Source: Cololabis saira
Taxonomy: Eukaryota; Chordata; Actinopteri; Beloniformes; Belonidae
Reading direction: 5' to 3'
Assembly (NCBI RefSeq): GCF_033807715.1
Contig: NC_084607.1
Coordinates: 20,717,941-20,781,940 of the forward strand
DNA: 64,000 bases
The notes under the pieces were generated by a model that was not told the origin of the DNA, did no database searches, and saw only the letters and a program-made list of their open reading frames with translations. The translations under genes were made by a program, and so were the position numbers. Shown piece after piece: positions 51,701-63,496 of this stretch. Position 1 is the stretch's first letter. Each line of letters opens with the position of its first letter.

Positions 51701-54267
51701 TCACCTAAGTGACCTTTAACATGAAAACGGAAATAATTCAAGCCCTTGAATGACCGGCTACAGTGCGGACATGTATGCGACTTTGAGGATGTCCGATCGT
51801 CACTTGCTCCCTGGGAAACAAACCAAAAAAAAAAAAAAACAGTTTAACAACGGTGCAATGATTAAAAAAACTGACAAAATTCCATTTTAAAAATGGTGCT
51901 CTGGCACCAATAACTTTTGCACTTACTTCCATTTCGACGAACTCCTCTTTAACCTGAATTTCAATGACACTGTCATCAGTGTCAGGATGGTCAGAAACCA
52001 CTTTATCCATCTCCTCGGTTGTTTGCGAGGCCTCCTCCACCACCGTTTCCTCTGTTCCCAGTGCAATGCCGGAGTTTATGATGGCCTGACAGATGAGATT
52101 GTCCCCAGCTGCTGCTGCAGCGGCCAGGGCTTCAGCCTGGGACTGCTCCACCACCACCTGGTCACACCACAACAACAAGCTGTTTAAGTTTACTCCAGAC
52201 AGGAATAACCGGTAAAACTACACAGGGCCTTGACATTTTCACCCTCACCTGTTGCTCCTGCGTTGTTCCGTCCACCTCCATTGTGAAGTGGACCTGGCGC
52301 AAGACTTCTTGAGAACCAGCGTCTACCACACTGACAACAGCAGTCTGAGCTTCCACCATCTCCTGCTCCTCTGGCTGCTGCTCGACAACTATCATTTCTT
52401 GTTGAGCAGCCACTGATACTTGATCAGATTCAACCCCTGAAACAATTCACACCCAGTGGATTGCCATTTACTTAGTATTCCATAGGCATCTTTAATACTG
52501 TGGAAAAAGTAGAAAATCCAACCTTTCTGAACACCATCCTTGCCGACCAGAATTTCTTTGTACTGTACAAAACGGATCTTTTCTGTGCAGGGAGTCAACG
52601 CTTTAAGATGTCTGGTGAGAGCTCCTGACTCTCTGAAGGACTGACCACAAAGGCTGCACCGATAAGGCCGCTCATCTGCAGAAGTGAAAAATAAATGAGG
52701 GAAAAAGAGAAAGATAATTAAATCTTTTTTTAAAGGGCATTAGACGGGGAACAATTAGACAATCCTATGAGACTTCATTTCATTTTCTGCACCAGTGTGA
52801 CGGCGATTGTGGCGTATCAAGGAGCCTTTGGTCCGGAATGAGGTTCCACATAGTCCACATGAGAAGTTCTTCTGGTCACTGTGGGTTTTCAAGTGAGTTC
52901 TCAAGATGTTTGTCTGCAGGAAGAAATAAATTATTTCTACATGAGCAAGATTAGAAAAAAAAAAACCTTTTGTACATCCTCTAATTCAACATTCATGCAA
53001 ATGTAATACATGACATACCGTTTTAAAAGTCTTTTCACAAAGGTGGCAAATATAACGTCCCTCTTGATTGACTTTGTAAGGTGCCTTGTCACTGTCAGCA
53101 TTGTCAGATGCAAATCCTTCAGTCTCAGACTGGTCTGTAACTTTAAGTGAGGCAATTTTCTTCCTGCGACCTCGACCCAACAGATCACAGCTCTCATCTG
53201 TGTGGCAAACAGAGTCGGGGGGGGGGGGGCAATGTTAAAAAACATTATGGAAAGACCTGACTGAATTCACAGGCTGAAAGAAAGGATGGGTGGAGATGAT
53301 ATAATTAGTCAGTGTGTTATCACTGTTAGTGTCAAAATAATTGGCAAATATCAATGCAGATATATAGATCTTGCTACGTTGGCAGCCAGGAAATGTATAA
53401 CTTTAAATTGGAAAGAATCTAAACCCCCAGTATTAGTCCACTGGTGGAATGAACTCTCAAGCTACGGTACCTTACACTTGACAATATTTATTACAAGAGT
53501 AAAGGCAGATCCTCAGACTTTTTAAAAATATGGCAATCTCATATAGAATTTGACTTTAAGAATCTCGTAGGTCAATGTAAGTCTTAGTGACAAAGATAAG
53601 ATCTGAGTTCAATGGTTTGTGTTGTTTTGTTATCTTGTTTGTTTTAAGTGGGGTTTTCCCACCATTTATGTCTGTTTGTTTTGTTAGGTTTTTGATTTTG
53701 TTTCCGTTTTGTTTTGAGGGTATATGTTTGGATATTATTTTGGTTCTTTAACGGACCAGCCCAAACTTAGCATAGGAAAACAATGACATGAAGTGTTTCC
53801 TACTTTTTTTTTGATAAGTCCCCTTCATCATGAAGTATGGTAGGAAGACTATTTAAGTATTTAATTATTATTTCAGAGTCATTGATATGGTAGTACTATC
53901 TGGTATTTTCAATTAGTGTAATGAGTAGAATTTTTGGTTAGAATATTTGGCATGATTATAGCACTATGAAATATAGTGTGTATGGACTTTGACTGACTTA
54001 ATTTTTTATTGGAAGTTGAGATGTGGGGGTTTTGTGTTCTATGTATGTACAGTATACCCCTCTTGTTGTGATTGAAAATATAAAAATACAATAAAAAATA
54101 ATTGGCTGAAGTGTCAAACAAAATAACCATAAATTTGTGCTTGTTGCATTAAGTAATACTTGACAAACAGTTGCACTTGGATTAAACCACCACCTGGCAT
54201 GACTCTTCATTCCTGCTAAAAAAAACTGGTTTGCATTTTTTGAGGTTTTGACATTTTTATGGGATGG

Positions 54268-54299
<32 letters not shown>

Positions 54300-55979
54300 C
54301 TTTATTAATAAAGCGCTTTTGAAAAACAAGTCACAAAGTGCTTTACATACAATTAAAAACAGGAAACAAACAATTAGTACAATATTAAGACACAATTGAG
54401 AGATAATAAAAACAGACAAATAATACAATCAGTTAAACGCAAGTCTAAAATAGTGAGTTTTTAAAAGTGACTTAAAAGAAGACAATGTGTTAGCTACCCT
54501 GATCTCCTCCGGCAGGTCATTCCATAAGCGAGGGGCTAAAACAGAAAAGGCCCGGTCACCCTTGGTCTTTAAGTTAGACCAAGGAATGGCCAGGAATGAC
54601 CCACCAGAGGATCTCAGGGTGTGTTCAGGCTCGTATGAGGTCAGGAGGTCAGCTATGTAATCAGGAGCTAGCCCCATACGAGCCTTAAAAGTAATAATTA
54701 AAATCCACTCTAAAACGAACTGGGAGCCTGTGAAGGGACTTTAGAATTGGTGTGATATGTTCTCTCCTGTTGGACCGGTGTTCTGCCAATTTCTGCTCCC
54801 TGCCGAGAAATGCTACTTTGTAGTTCTGCGCATGCACACAGTCGATTTTCAAAGTTTGATTGCCATGCCAATCATTTCTTGCACGATATAAAATTGATAA
54901 TATAGGATGTTGAGTATTTGATCCTTCAAAATACACTTACCCATGACATGAATTGCATTACATAAAGAGATAAAGGAAAAAAATAGAAAAAAATACAATT
55001 ATATCGCTTTATTTGATATTCATTCAGTCATTGGCCTTTATTTAACCAGGCAGGTCATTAAGAACACATTCTTATTTACAATGACGGCCTGGCAAGAGGC
55101 AAGGACCACTTGCAGGAAAAGGACGTGGTTTAGGGAATAAAACACAGTAAAATTGTAGCTCTGGAAAGGTAGAAAACCATTAGGGAGCATTTTTTGGCAA
55201 GGCAGCAGAAATTGGCAGAACACAGGGTAATGAGTCTGGCTGCTGCATTTTGAATTAACTGTAGTTTATTTAGATTTTGCTGAGCGAGGCATGAAAAAGG
55301 TGAATTGCAGTAATCTATAATAAGCACATTGATTGTGTTGCCTCACCATCAGTGGTTCTCCCTGGTTTTGTATCTGGGGAGGAATCCTCAGCTGTCTTCC
55401 CCTCTGAGGCAGAGCTGCCATCGGCTGTAGTGAGCTGGAAAACATCAACATATCAACACGTGTTCTCCCTCCATAAACCTGGTGATTGGAGTCGATATCT
55501 GAGTTTAATCCCCACAGGTGAGCCCCTACCTCCTGGCCGTGGTCCCGGCCGGCCTCCCTGGTCTCCAGCCGCCTGCAGCTGTGCTGCAGCTTGTGCTGGA
55601 TGAAAGCCTCGAGGGTGGAGAACTCCGACTGACAGCGTCCGCACTTGTGCACATCATCTACGATCACAGACACAGACCCCACCGATGTAACATAGCTGCG
55701 ATATTCATTTTACACGAGTTCACACCTGATTTAGTGAAAAAGTTCTGAAAACACATTTCTTAGACCCTGTACAAACTTGCAGCAGCGAAGCAAAACAAGC
55801 TGCTGTTAGCTGTTAGCAGCATTTCACGACGGGACAAGTTCGTAAACATTTCAGACCGGTTTCAGCCTGCGGGAGGACATACCTTCGTCTCCTAGTGTGG
55901 TTTGAATTGTAATGGTCTCGCTGCCGTCATCCGTTTGCTCCTTCTCTTCTTCTGCCGTATGATTATTTTCTACATTCAT
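48766..55979 (-). CDS. e4f1: E4F1 zinc-finger transcription factor / ubiquitin ligase
   Basis: Fourteen coding exons (minus order): 55883-55979, 55530-55657, 55347-55434, 53019-53197, 52793-52913, 52523-52675, 52249-52436, 51927-52157, 51705-51810, 51167-51384, 50845-51043, 50590-50750, 49335-49394 and 48766-49131. The sum is 2295 nt, 764 aa, against about 784 in human. E4F1 is a nuclear C2H2 factor, first found on the adenovirus E4 promoter, that controls p53-linked, chromatin and mitochondrial genes and has atypical E3 activity. Fingers: CGRCQSEFSTLEAFIQHKLQ near residue 40; three around 150-235, the last C2HC (RHLKALTPC); an acidic/Ala-rich linker 236-395; then six tandem fingers about 405-575, the last again ending in Cys (RHMRAKGGC). 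The Gln/Glu-rich tail ends EVEIQTVVL. The start MNVENNHTAEEE was chosen because the more upstream ATG is out of frame. Confidence 0.95.
50460..50530 (-). mobile_element. LINE 3'-end fragment
   Basis: AATCAATCAAACTTTATTTG followed by ACAGCACTTTTCATAC is the recurrent fish L2-type 3' terminus in reverse. It is in an e4f1 intron; only some 70 bp are recognisable. Confidence 0.55.
53290..54100 (+). mobile_element. L1-like LINE 3' fragment
   Basis: It lies in the e4f1 intron between exons 53019-53197 and 55347-55434. Reading + gives ARKCITLNWKESKPPVLVHW followed by WNELSSYG, the pattern found at the end of fish L1 ORF2 (A-R-K...WK...P....W..E). It is followed by a 3' UTR-like stretch and an A-rich end near 54070-54105. 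The frame is interrupted. Family is inferred. Confidence 0.6.
54240..55335 (-). mobile_element. L2-type LINE 3' half, interrupted by another repeat
   Basis: The + strand shows (AAT)n at 54268-54298 followed by AAAGCGCTTTTGAAAAAC, a typical tail. Minus strand 54429-54677 is open for 82 codons: APDYIADLLTSYEPEHTLRS, FSVLAPRLWNDLPEEIRVAN, SLLKTHYFRLAF, the L2 ORF2 C-terminus. Further up are HRLPVRFRVDF and, at about 55240-55327, LIIDYCNSPFSCLAQQNLNK with IQNAAARLI. A different repeat (TTTATTTAACCAGGCAGGTC, about 55035-55120) is inserted between these. It lies in an e4f1 intron. Confidence 0.75.
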
Positions 55980-56028
55980 GTCGTTTGACTTCTCCGTCTC
56001 TGTCGCAACAACGCTGCAGCGAGAACAT
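55963..56028 (-). CDS. Upstream ORF overlapping the e4f1 start codon, 21 aa
   Basis: ATG at 56026-56028 stands in a good context (CCGCCATGT, G at -3) in the presumed e4f1 5' leader. It reads 21 codons in a different frame and stops with TAA at 55963-55965, 12 bases past the main ATG (55977-55979). Ribosomes that use it cannot simply reinitiate at the main start. Whether the leader includes it depends on the transcription start, which I cannot see. Confidence 0.45.
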   Translation of the reverse strand: MFSLQRCCDRDGEVKRHECRK

Positions 56029-56125
56029 GGCGGATTACGACCCCGTCGTCATAACAACAACAGGGCGCCTGCACGAGAGACGACAAAAATGATGCCATTT
56101 ATCTTATTAAAATGTATTTAATTAT

Positions 56126-56126
56126 G

Positions 56127-56209
<83 letters not shown>

Positions 56210-56250
56210 TTTATATGTATTTATCTTATTAAAATGTATTTAATTATTTT

Positions 56251-56338
<88 letters not shown>
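56126..56338. repeat. Two long (TA)n arrays in a tandem duplication
   Basis: TA runs at about 56128-56200 and 56255-56338. Each is preceded by almost the same unique sequence, TTATCTTATTAAAATGTATT followed by TAATTAT, at 56098 and 56220. The offset is 122 bp, so the array and its left flank were duplicated as one unit. Confidence 0.85.
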
Positions 56339-56341
<3 letters not shown>

Positions 56342-56744
56342 ATATAAATAAATGTGTATATATAAATATATATATATACATTTATTTACTTCATTTATTT
56401 GATTTATCTTTTGGTTTTTTTTTTCTTAAATTTATTTTATTTTGATCCCAAATAAAGTTTTAAGTATTTGGAAACTATTAAACAACTACTCTTAATAGGC
56501 TAATCGTATTATTTTGCTCGCATATATGTAGTGTAACAGGTTAAATTTGAAGATATTTGCATACTTTCACAAACACTTGAAAAGCCATAAAATCAGAATC
56601 AGAATCATGTTTATTTGGCCAAGTCAGGCCAAACAAGACAGGGAATTTAACTCGGTTATTTTCGCTCACTGTACAGTAAATAGACAAATGACAGCTCTTA
56701 TTAACATATATACCTTTTTTTTTTTTTTACAGAATATGATTGTG

Positions 56745-56777
<33 letters not shown>

Positions 56778-56927
56778 GCACAGTGATTGATTACTCTGAG
56801 AAAACCTTTGTTGCTGTCGCTTACAGTTCAGAAGGAAATCCTTCTGCATATGAAAATTAAAATTCAGAGAGCTGACTGGGAACATAGACATATATACACA
56901 TGTATATATTTACACGTCAAACACATG

Positions 56928-57124
<197 letters not shown>

Positions 57125-57619
57125 CTGGGAACCATGGGTGCAGCTATATTAACTGTATTAACTGCACCATGGGTGCAGTTAATATTATAGATCCATGGTG
57201 CAGCTGCATGAAACTGATAACCTCATGAAGCCTGACATTTGATAATACACAGGAAATACATTTTTCTTAATCGTTTATTTTATGTTGATTTTTTTATATT
57301 GAAATTTAAAACAACAGATTTTTTGTTTTTAATTTTAATTTTAATTGAAAATGTAAAAAAAAACAGTGTTGTTTGTAACAGTTTTGAAATAATACTTTTT
57401 GTATCAACATTAGGTTATGTTTTCCTTTTTATTGTATATAATTATTATCATTATTCTCATTCATTTTATTATACTGGGGTGGTGCAAAGGTATCCAAAAT
57501 TCATGTATCAAGTATGATACAGATGGCATTAGAGAGATCACTCCTTTTCTTTTTCTTTTAAACCAACAACCAAGCTATTTACGACACAAGAGTAAACAAG
57601 AACTTTACGGCAGTAAAAC

Positions 57620-60600
57620 ATGGCGTCTCACTTCAGCGGTGTCCTGCAGCTCACTGATCTCGACGACTTTATAACTCCCTCTCAGGTCAGTTATCAGCAC
57701 TACAGTGAACTAATATATCTGATTCTTTGCAGAAGGACACAGTAAATATTAACGATTATCTCGTCTCGTTTAAAAGCAGCTGATATCGGAAAACATAGTC
57801 ACGTGATCTAGCAAATGTCATAGATGTTATCATGAGTACCAAACCTTAAATAACCTCAATACTAACCCATTAAATGATTCGCGGTGAGAATTAACAATAA
57901 TACAACACTCTATTAGTTGATTATCTGTTGATAAGATGAAAAATGCTAGTGTAGAAAAGCGTATCGCGGCTATCTGTTGCTAATGATAGCGATGATGTAA
58001 TTACCCTGAAACTGTGGAGTCAGTGTGACTGGCTGCACTGAGTTTTAAAATAAATAATTAAGGATATTCTCCCAGGAAAACACAAATAACCCACAGTTAT
58101 ACTAATGTAAACATGTTGAATTACTTTCTAATTTTATTTGAAATAAATAGTAAATACATTAAATGTGTTTTGAAAGCAATTGTTGTCACAATGCAATTAC
58201 AATACAATTAGTTATTGACACCACACCTATACTCAACAGAGATTGTTTACATGGCCTGAATTAACCAAGAACAGTCTTCCATAAAACCATAAATTCACTC
58301 CATAACAAAAGGCTGATTATTTGACAATGGTGGGGCTAAAAGAGCTGTGTGAATGCATTAAAAATGTTGTAATAAGGGAAGAAAACTTAACAAGATTTAA
58401 GATAATCGTATTAATCTAAAATAGCTAACAGTGCCTGAGGGTAGTGATCAATCAACAGAGACCTTGATACCAATATTTGTTCAGTTTAGCCATAAAACTT
58501 GAAAAGACACTTTTAGAATTGTGGCACAAAAGAAGCATAATTATACGTATTTTAAGGCTGGTGTGGATCGTTAAAAAAAGTATAAACAGATAACATCCCA
58601 CGCATTTAAACAAGTTTCAATTACCTATCTCCAGCAGTGGTGTCTGTGACCCAAGTGTATCCATGGGGGGTACATTAATACCCATACGGAAAATGTCTGA
58701 TTCATGACTTAAATGTAACTGAAAGCATTTGAGAGCTGAACTGTGATAATAAGTTCCTGTCTTCCCCCTGTTGGTCCTTATTCTGTTTTCATCGGTGTCT
58801 TTGGATGTGTATGCCTTTCCTTCACAAAATAATATTTTATCCACTTTATTAAGTTCATTTTTATAAATCTTTATTTTGTTTGATTATTCTTACCTTTTGT
58901 CTCTGTTTTTAAGGAATGTATAAAACCAGTTAAAATTGAGAAGAAGCTAGGTAAATCTGTGGCCAAAATACAGATAGAAGATGATGGCAGTTATGTCCAA
59001 ATCAACCAGGTGAGTGTTAAAGCTAAATCCTTATCCTGTGTTGTTAACATTTTATTGCACTACTTTAAAAACAAAGAAACACTCTTTTTCGTCGTCGTTG
59101 TTGTTGTTGTTGTAAGGATGGTGGGAAGCAGAAGCTGGAGAAAGCAAAGATCACACTGAATGACTGTTTGGCCTGCAGCGGTTGTATCACCTCAGCTGAG
59201 AGTGTCCTCATCACTCAGCAGAGTCACGAAGAGCTTTTCAAAGTATTACGTAAGAACAAGGTAGAAATGCACCTCAGTGCTTCTGTAACATTACAACATT
59301 ATACAGATATATATATCATTTACCGTAATTATCTAAATGATTATAGGATAGTGAAAAGCATAAGTGGAATAACTAGGAGGAAACAGACCAAACAGACAAA
59401 ATAAAGCTTTAATTGGCATTAAATGTGTCTTTGGGCTCACCTTTGCATTGTTTGGGCTTCCTCCAAAGGCCAATGAGACAGAGCAGATGACTGTGGTGGT
59501 GTCAGTGTCACCACAGTCCAGAGCTTCGCTTGCAGCACACTATGACATCAGCAGTAGCGAGGCAGGCCGGCGGCTCACTTCTTTCCTCAAAGGGCTGGGT
59601 AATGGCCTTTTCCTTTTTATGCTTGTTTAGTCACACAATCATATGGGTTGATGTATTCAGAAACATGCACATCTAAAGATTGTTGCTACTTTGCAGGGGT
59701 TCATCGTGTCTTTGACACCAGCTTTAGTCGGACTTTCAGTCTGCTGGAGAGTCAGAGAGAGTTTGTGGAGCGTTTCCAGAAAAAGGAACAGGAAAGCAAT
59801 GTCCTGCCTATGCTAACATCTGCCTGTCCAGGTATGCATATTTTCATTGTTTTCCAACAGTGGGAAACATTTGCGGCATATCGTTTATATTTATCTTTGC
59901 AAATGTTTTCATTTTAAATCCAAAATGGTCTACCTTTTACAGAAATTTCAAAAATAAAACCACTTGTTAAAGAAATGTCAGTCCCCTAGTGTGAAATTGA
60001 ACCCAGGACAAGCAGAGAAAAAGGGTCATTAACTTGAGTTGAATGTAAAAAAAAACAAAAAGAAAGTACAGTGAGCTCTAGCTCTAGCTAAAATGCTTAC
60101 AAAGCCAAAATGCCAAAATGCAGAAGCAGCGTGCTGAGAACTAAGTAGATCCCATGATTTAATAGGTTTTAGAACCAGCAACACTTACAGTAATGATTAA
60201 GAGGTTCCATCTTCTTTTATTATGATGGTAGACCTCATGAAGGTTTTAATGTTTGTTCAAAGACTTTCAGCAGGACCATGTTTTAATGCCTGTGCTTATT
60301 TGTTTGTGTGTGTTCCTCAGGTTGGATCTGCTATGCAGAGAAAACACATGGGGAGTATATTCTACCATACATCAGTAGCACCCGCTCCCCCCAGCAGATG
60401 ATGGGTTCTCTAGTTAAAGGATATTTTGCAGAACAACAGGTATGGTTCTGGTTTATGCTGATGCTTTACTTCTACAATGTACATTCCCTGCTTCTCTACA
60501 TCTAGTGGGAATTGAGCTGATGAAGATGCTTCCTGGATGCGTCCCTGGAAGTGTTTTGGAGCAATCAGGCAGAGGAACTGAGACAAACCCAGGACATGTT

Positions 60601-63152
60601 GGAGTTAAAATAAACACAGAAAACTTGAATGATATACCTGTGAGCAGCAATACCTGAGATGTCTGTGGGATCTTCAGTGGGGAACCTACTTTCAGTAGTG
60701 TTTTGTTTAGTTAGTCCCACAACACCTCCAGAAGGTTAAACGGTGATCTCTGATGGCCCAGATTCACTCCTCAGCTCTCACTGCTATGAGCATATCCACG
60801 ACCATCTTGTCTGACTCGATTGTCCCCCAGAAGGGCTAAAGGAAGTTGGGGAGGGAGAGGATGGAGCTGATTGGTGGAGGGATGGTTTACTGTGGTTTAC
60901 TGCAGTAAACCACTGCTGCTAGTGGTTTACTGCTACTAATGTTAAATAGATAAATGGATGTTTATCATTAAAGAGAGGCTTAACTGTGTGCTGTATGTGC
61001 TGCTAGGGGCTGAGTCCACAGCAGATCTACCATGTGGCCGTGATGCCTTGCTTTGACAAGAAACTTGAGGCCTCACGCTCAGACTTCTACATAAACGAAG
61101 CTGAGACTCGAGAAGTGGATTGCGTCATCACTTCTGGTATGATAGCTGTCCATCCGGGGCCTTTTGTGCATGTTGGTGAAGATGAGCTTCACTCTTATAA
61201 ACGTTCCTGTCTTCTACAGGAGAGGTTCTGAAAATGCTGGAGGAGGAAAATGTGTCTCTCAGTGACGTTGAGCCTGTAGCCCTGGACACAATGTAAGTTC
61301 TGAGCAGTTCTGGCTTGTTGACCAGCTTCTTCACTTAAAACAGCCATGAAATCAAAGATGATGATGTGAGCTCACATGCCTCATCATCCTGGTGTTTAAA
61401 ATAACCCCATCGTGTTGTTTTTTTTCCAGGTTCAGCAGTGTGTCAGGAGATGAGTTCCTGAGCCATGCTGGCAGTGGCTCAGGTGGTTACCTTCATCATG
61501 TCTTTACTTACGCTGCCAAGCAGCTGTTTGGAGAAGAAGTGAAGGATCTCACCTACAAGACACTCAGGTGTGTGTGCCTCCGCTAGTGTTTGTGGTTAAA
61601 GGTCAATCTGCCTTCTGGGTCTGTCAGGCTGAAATTAATCATGAATGCAGCCAGGGGCTGCAAAATAAAATCCACCGAAAGCAGTTTAAATAACCATGTA
61701 CAAAGTGGAGTGAACGTTAAATGATTTAATTAGCATGGTTTGTTGCTGCTTCGGAGGTGTAACATTTGGATGCCTATAGATATGCTGCTGTAATCTGGAA
61801 ATTTCCCCTCTGGGGGACTATTAAAGGATTTCTTATTCTTATTCTTATAAAGAGAAGAACTTTAAATTGCACCTGTTGATTTTTTTTTTCCTCCTTGATG
61901 GTGCAGGAATAAAGACTTCCAGGAGGTGAGGCTGGAGAAGGATGGTGTAGTCCTACTGTGCTTTGCATCAACATATGGTTTCCGCAACATTCAGAACCTT
62001 GTTCAGAAACTAAAGAGGGGAAAGTCGCCTTACCACTTTGTGGAAGTTATGGCCTGTCCATCAGGTAAAGTGAAAAATAATGTTTTGCAAAGTGATATTC
62101 TGTCATGCTGTTCATACAATCAATCAATCATCAAGCTCAGTCTTATGTATTATTGTTTTTTTTTTTATGTTGTTGTTGTTATTTCTCTAGGCTTTGTAAA
62201 CTCTGGCCTTGGTGTGAACTAGTTTTGTTGCCGACTCCTGGGAAAACTGGGAACTTTCCTAAATGTTTTCTGTTTGTGAACATTATTTGTCACTGTAGAA
62301 TGATGAACTCCAAAATCTTTGGAATTGACCTTTTAAATGCTTAAAAGACTAATGTGCAGCAGCAATGGCGTTCCTTTGTTTCATAATAGAAAAGAAGACA
62401 TGGAGTATCCAATTTAAAGAAGTATTTTAACCATCATAACATTCATAGTTGAGCTTTGGTCTGATCCTGGAAATGCTTCGACGGCTTTACTGGAGTCCAT
62501 GTTCCCAACCAAATACATTTAGCTTAATTAAGAGAATTCTGCTCATATTGAGGGAAAAATAAGGATAAGGATAAGGATAATCTTTATTGTCTCCCTTGAG
62601 AGAAATTAGTCTTGGACAAAACTAGAGACTCCAGGCACCACATATATAACAAAACATAAAATATAGAAAACATAAATAAGTAGTGTTAAGATTACTGAAC
62701 TGGTGTGTAGGCTTACTTTATGCGTTGCAAACACAAGAAGCATTACCACTGGTACAGTAAGAACAGGAAAAGTCAATAGCTTTATTGAGTTATGAGATTA
62801 AAAGGAAATGGTAACTGTGGCTTAATAGTCACAAACATTTACAGTAAGTTAGTAGCTGATTTATTGTGAGGAAATGAAAGCAATAATGTTTCTTTCTTGT
62901 TATCTTCAAGGCTGTCTAAATGGTGGTGGGCAGATAAAGGCTCCAGTCGGTGGGACCCAGAAGGATTTTCTCCAGAAAGTTGAGGAGCTTTACAAGGCGG
63001 AGCGCCCCCTGCAGCCAGAAGATGATGCTCGCGTAGCTGAGTTGTACCAGTCCTGGCTTCGCAGCGTGGGAGAGGAACGAGCCAAAGAGCTGCTGCACAC
63101 TGGGTACCATGCCGTGGAGAAGATGACCAACGGACTAGCCATGAAGTGGTGA
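57620..63152 (+). CDS. ciao3: Cytosolic iron-sulfur assembly component 3 (NARFL/IOP1)
   Basis: Eleven coding exons: 57620-57685, 58914-59009, 59117-59260, 59469-59598, 59697-59831, 60321-60439, 61007-61136, 61220-61292, 61430-61567, 61907-62064 and 62911-63152. The sum is 1431 nt, 476 aa, the same length as human CIAO3. The protein is an iron-only-hydrogenase-like Fe-S protein (yeast Nar1) that bridges early and late steps of cytosolic Fe-S protein assembly, passing clusters to the CIAO1-FAM96B-MMS19 targeting complex. Visible: [18 protein letters not shown]-terminal cluster cysteines C24 (ECIKP) and C71/C74/C77 (DCLACSGC); [16 protein letters not shown]189 in [44 protein letters not shown]; and [15 protein letters not shown] with the last cluster cysteines. 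The C-terminal residue is the conserved Trp (MKW). All expected ligands are present, so it should be functional. Confidence 0.97.
57686..58913. other. ciao3 intron 1
   Basis: A 1.2-kb AT-rich intron. I see no repeat family, exon or RNA gene in it. A CCCCCTGTTGGTCC stretch near 58765-58778 is only a weak CTCF-like match. Confidence 0.5.
61790..61850 (+). mobile_element. Short LINE/SINE 3'-end remnant
   Basis: AAATTTCCCCTCTGGGGGAC followed by TATTAAAGGATTTCTTATTC and a TTATTC microsatellite is a recurrent fish non-LTR 3' terminus. It is located in ciao3 intron 9. Confidence 0.5.
62065..62910. other. ciao3 intron 10 with LINE tail
   Basis: It holds (AAGGAT)n at 62560-62580 followed by AATCTTTATTGTCTCCCTTG, a non-LTR 3' terminus in minus orientation reaching to about 62690. 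The rest shows nothing I can name. Confidence 0.5.
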
Positions 63153-63490
63153 TGGTTAATCAACAATTCTACACATTTCCTGCGAACAGAGCCGTCCAAA
63201 TTAATGTCACAATGTTGTTCAGAGGATTATGTGGGCCAAATCTGACAAACGCAGGTGTTCCTTTTAAGTACTTTACTGCTGTGTGCCTGACAAGAAGACC
63301 AGAAAAAAGACAGTGCTTCATCATGGTCAGATCATTTCATGTGACCAAATAGTTTGACCTCATACTGCTGATAGGCCTTATAATAAATAACACCATTTTG
63401 TGTGACATATGTTAAACTTTACAATGTAAGAAATTAATAGAAAAGTATTCATTCTTTATTTAATTACATGTATATACATACATTTTGAAA

Positions 63491-63496
63491 AATAAA
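63491..63496 (+). terminator. ciao3 polyadenylation signal candidate
   Basis: AATAAA 339 bp after the ciao3 stop codon, followed by TG/GT-rich sequence (CTGTGTTTTGTAAAGTC) about 20-35 bp on, as expected for a cleavage region. A second AATAAA at 63383-63388 is an alternative. Confidence 0.5.

Noticed and set aside
53216..53229. Run of 13 or so G next to an e4f1 exon
   Set aside because: A single homopolymer 19 bp outside the exon on the intron side; no evidence of function, and its length is error-prone.
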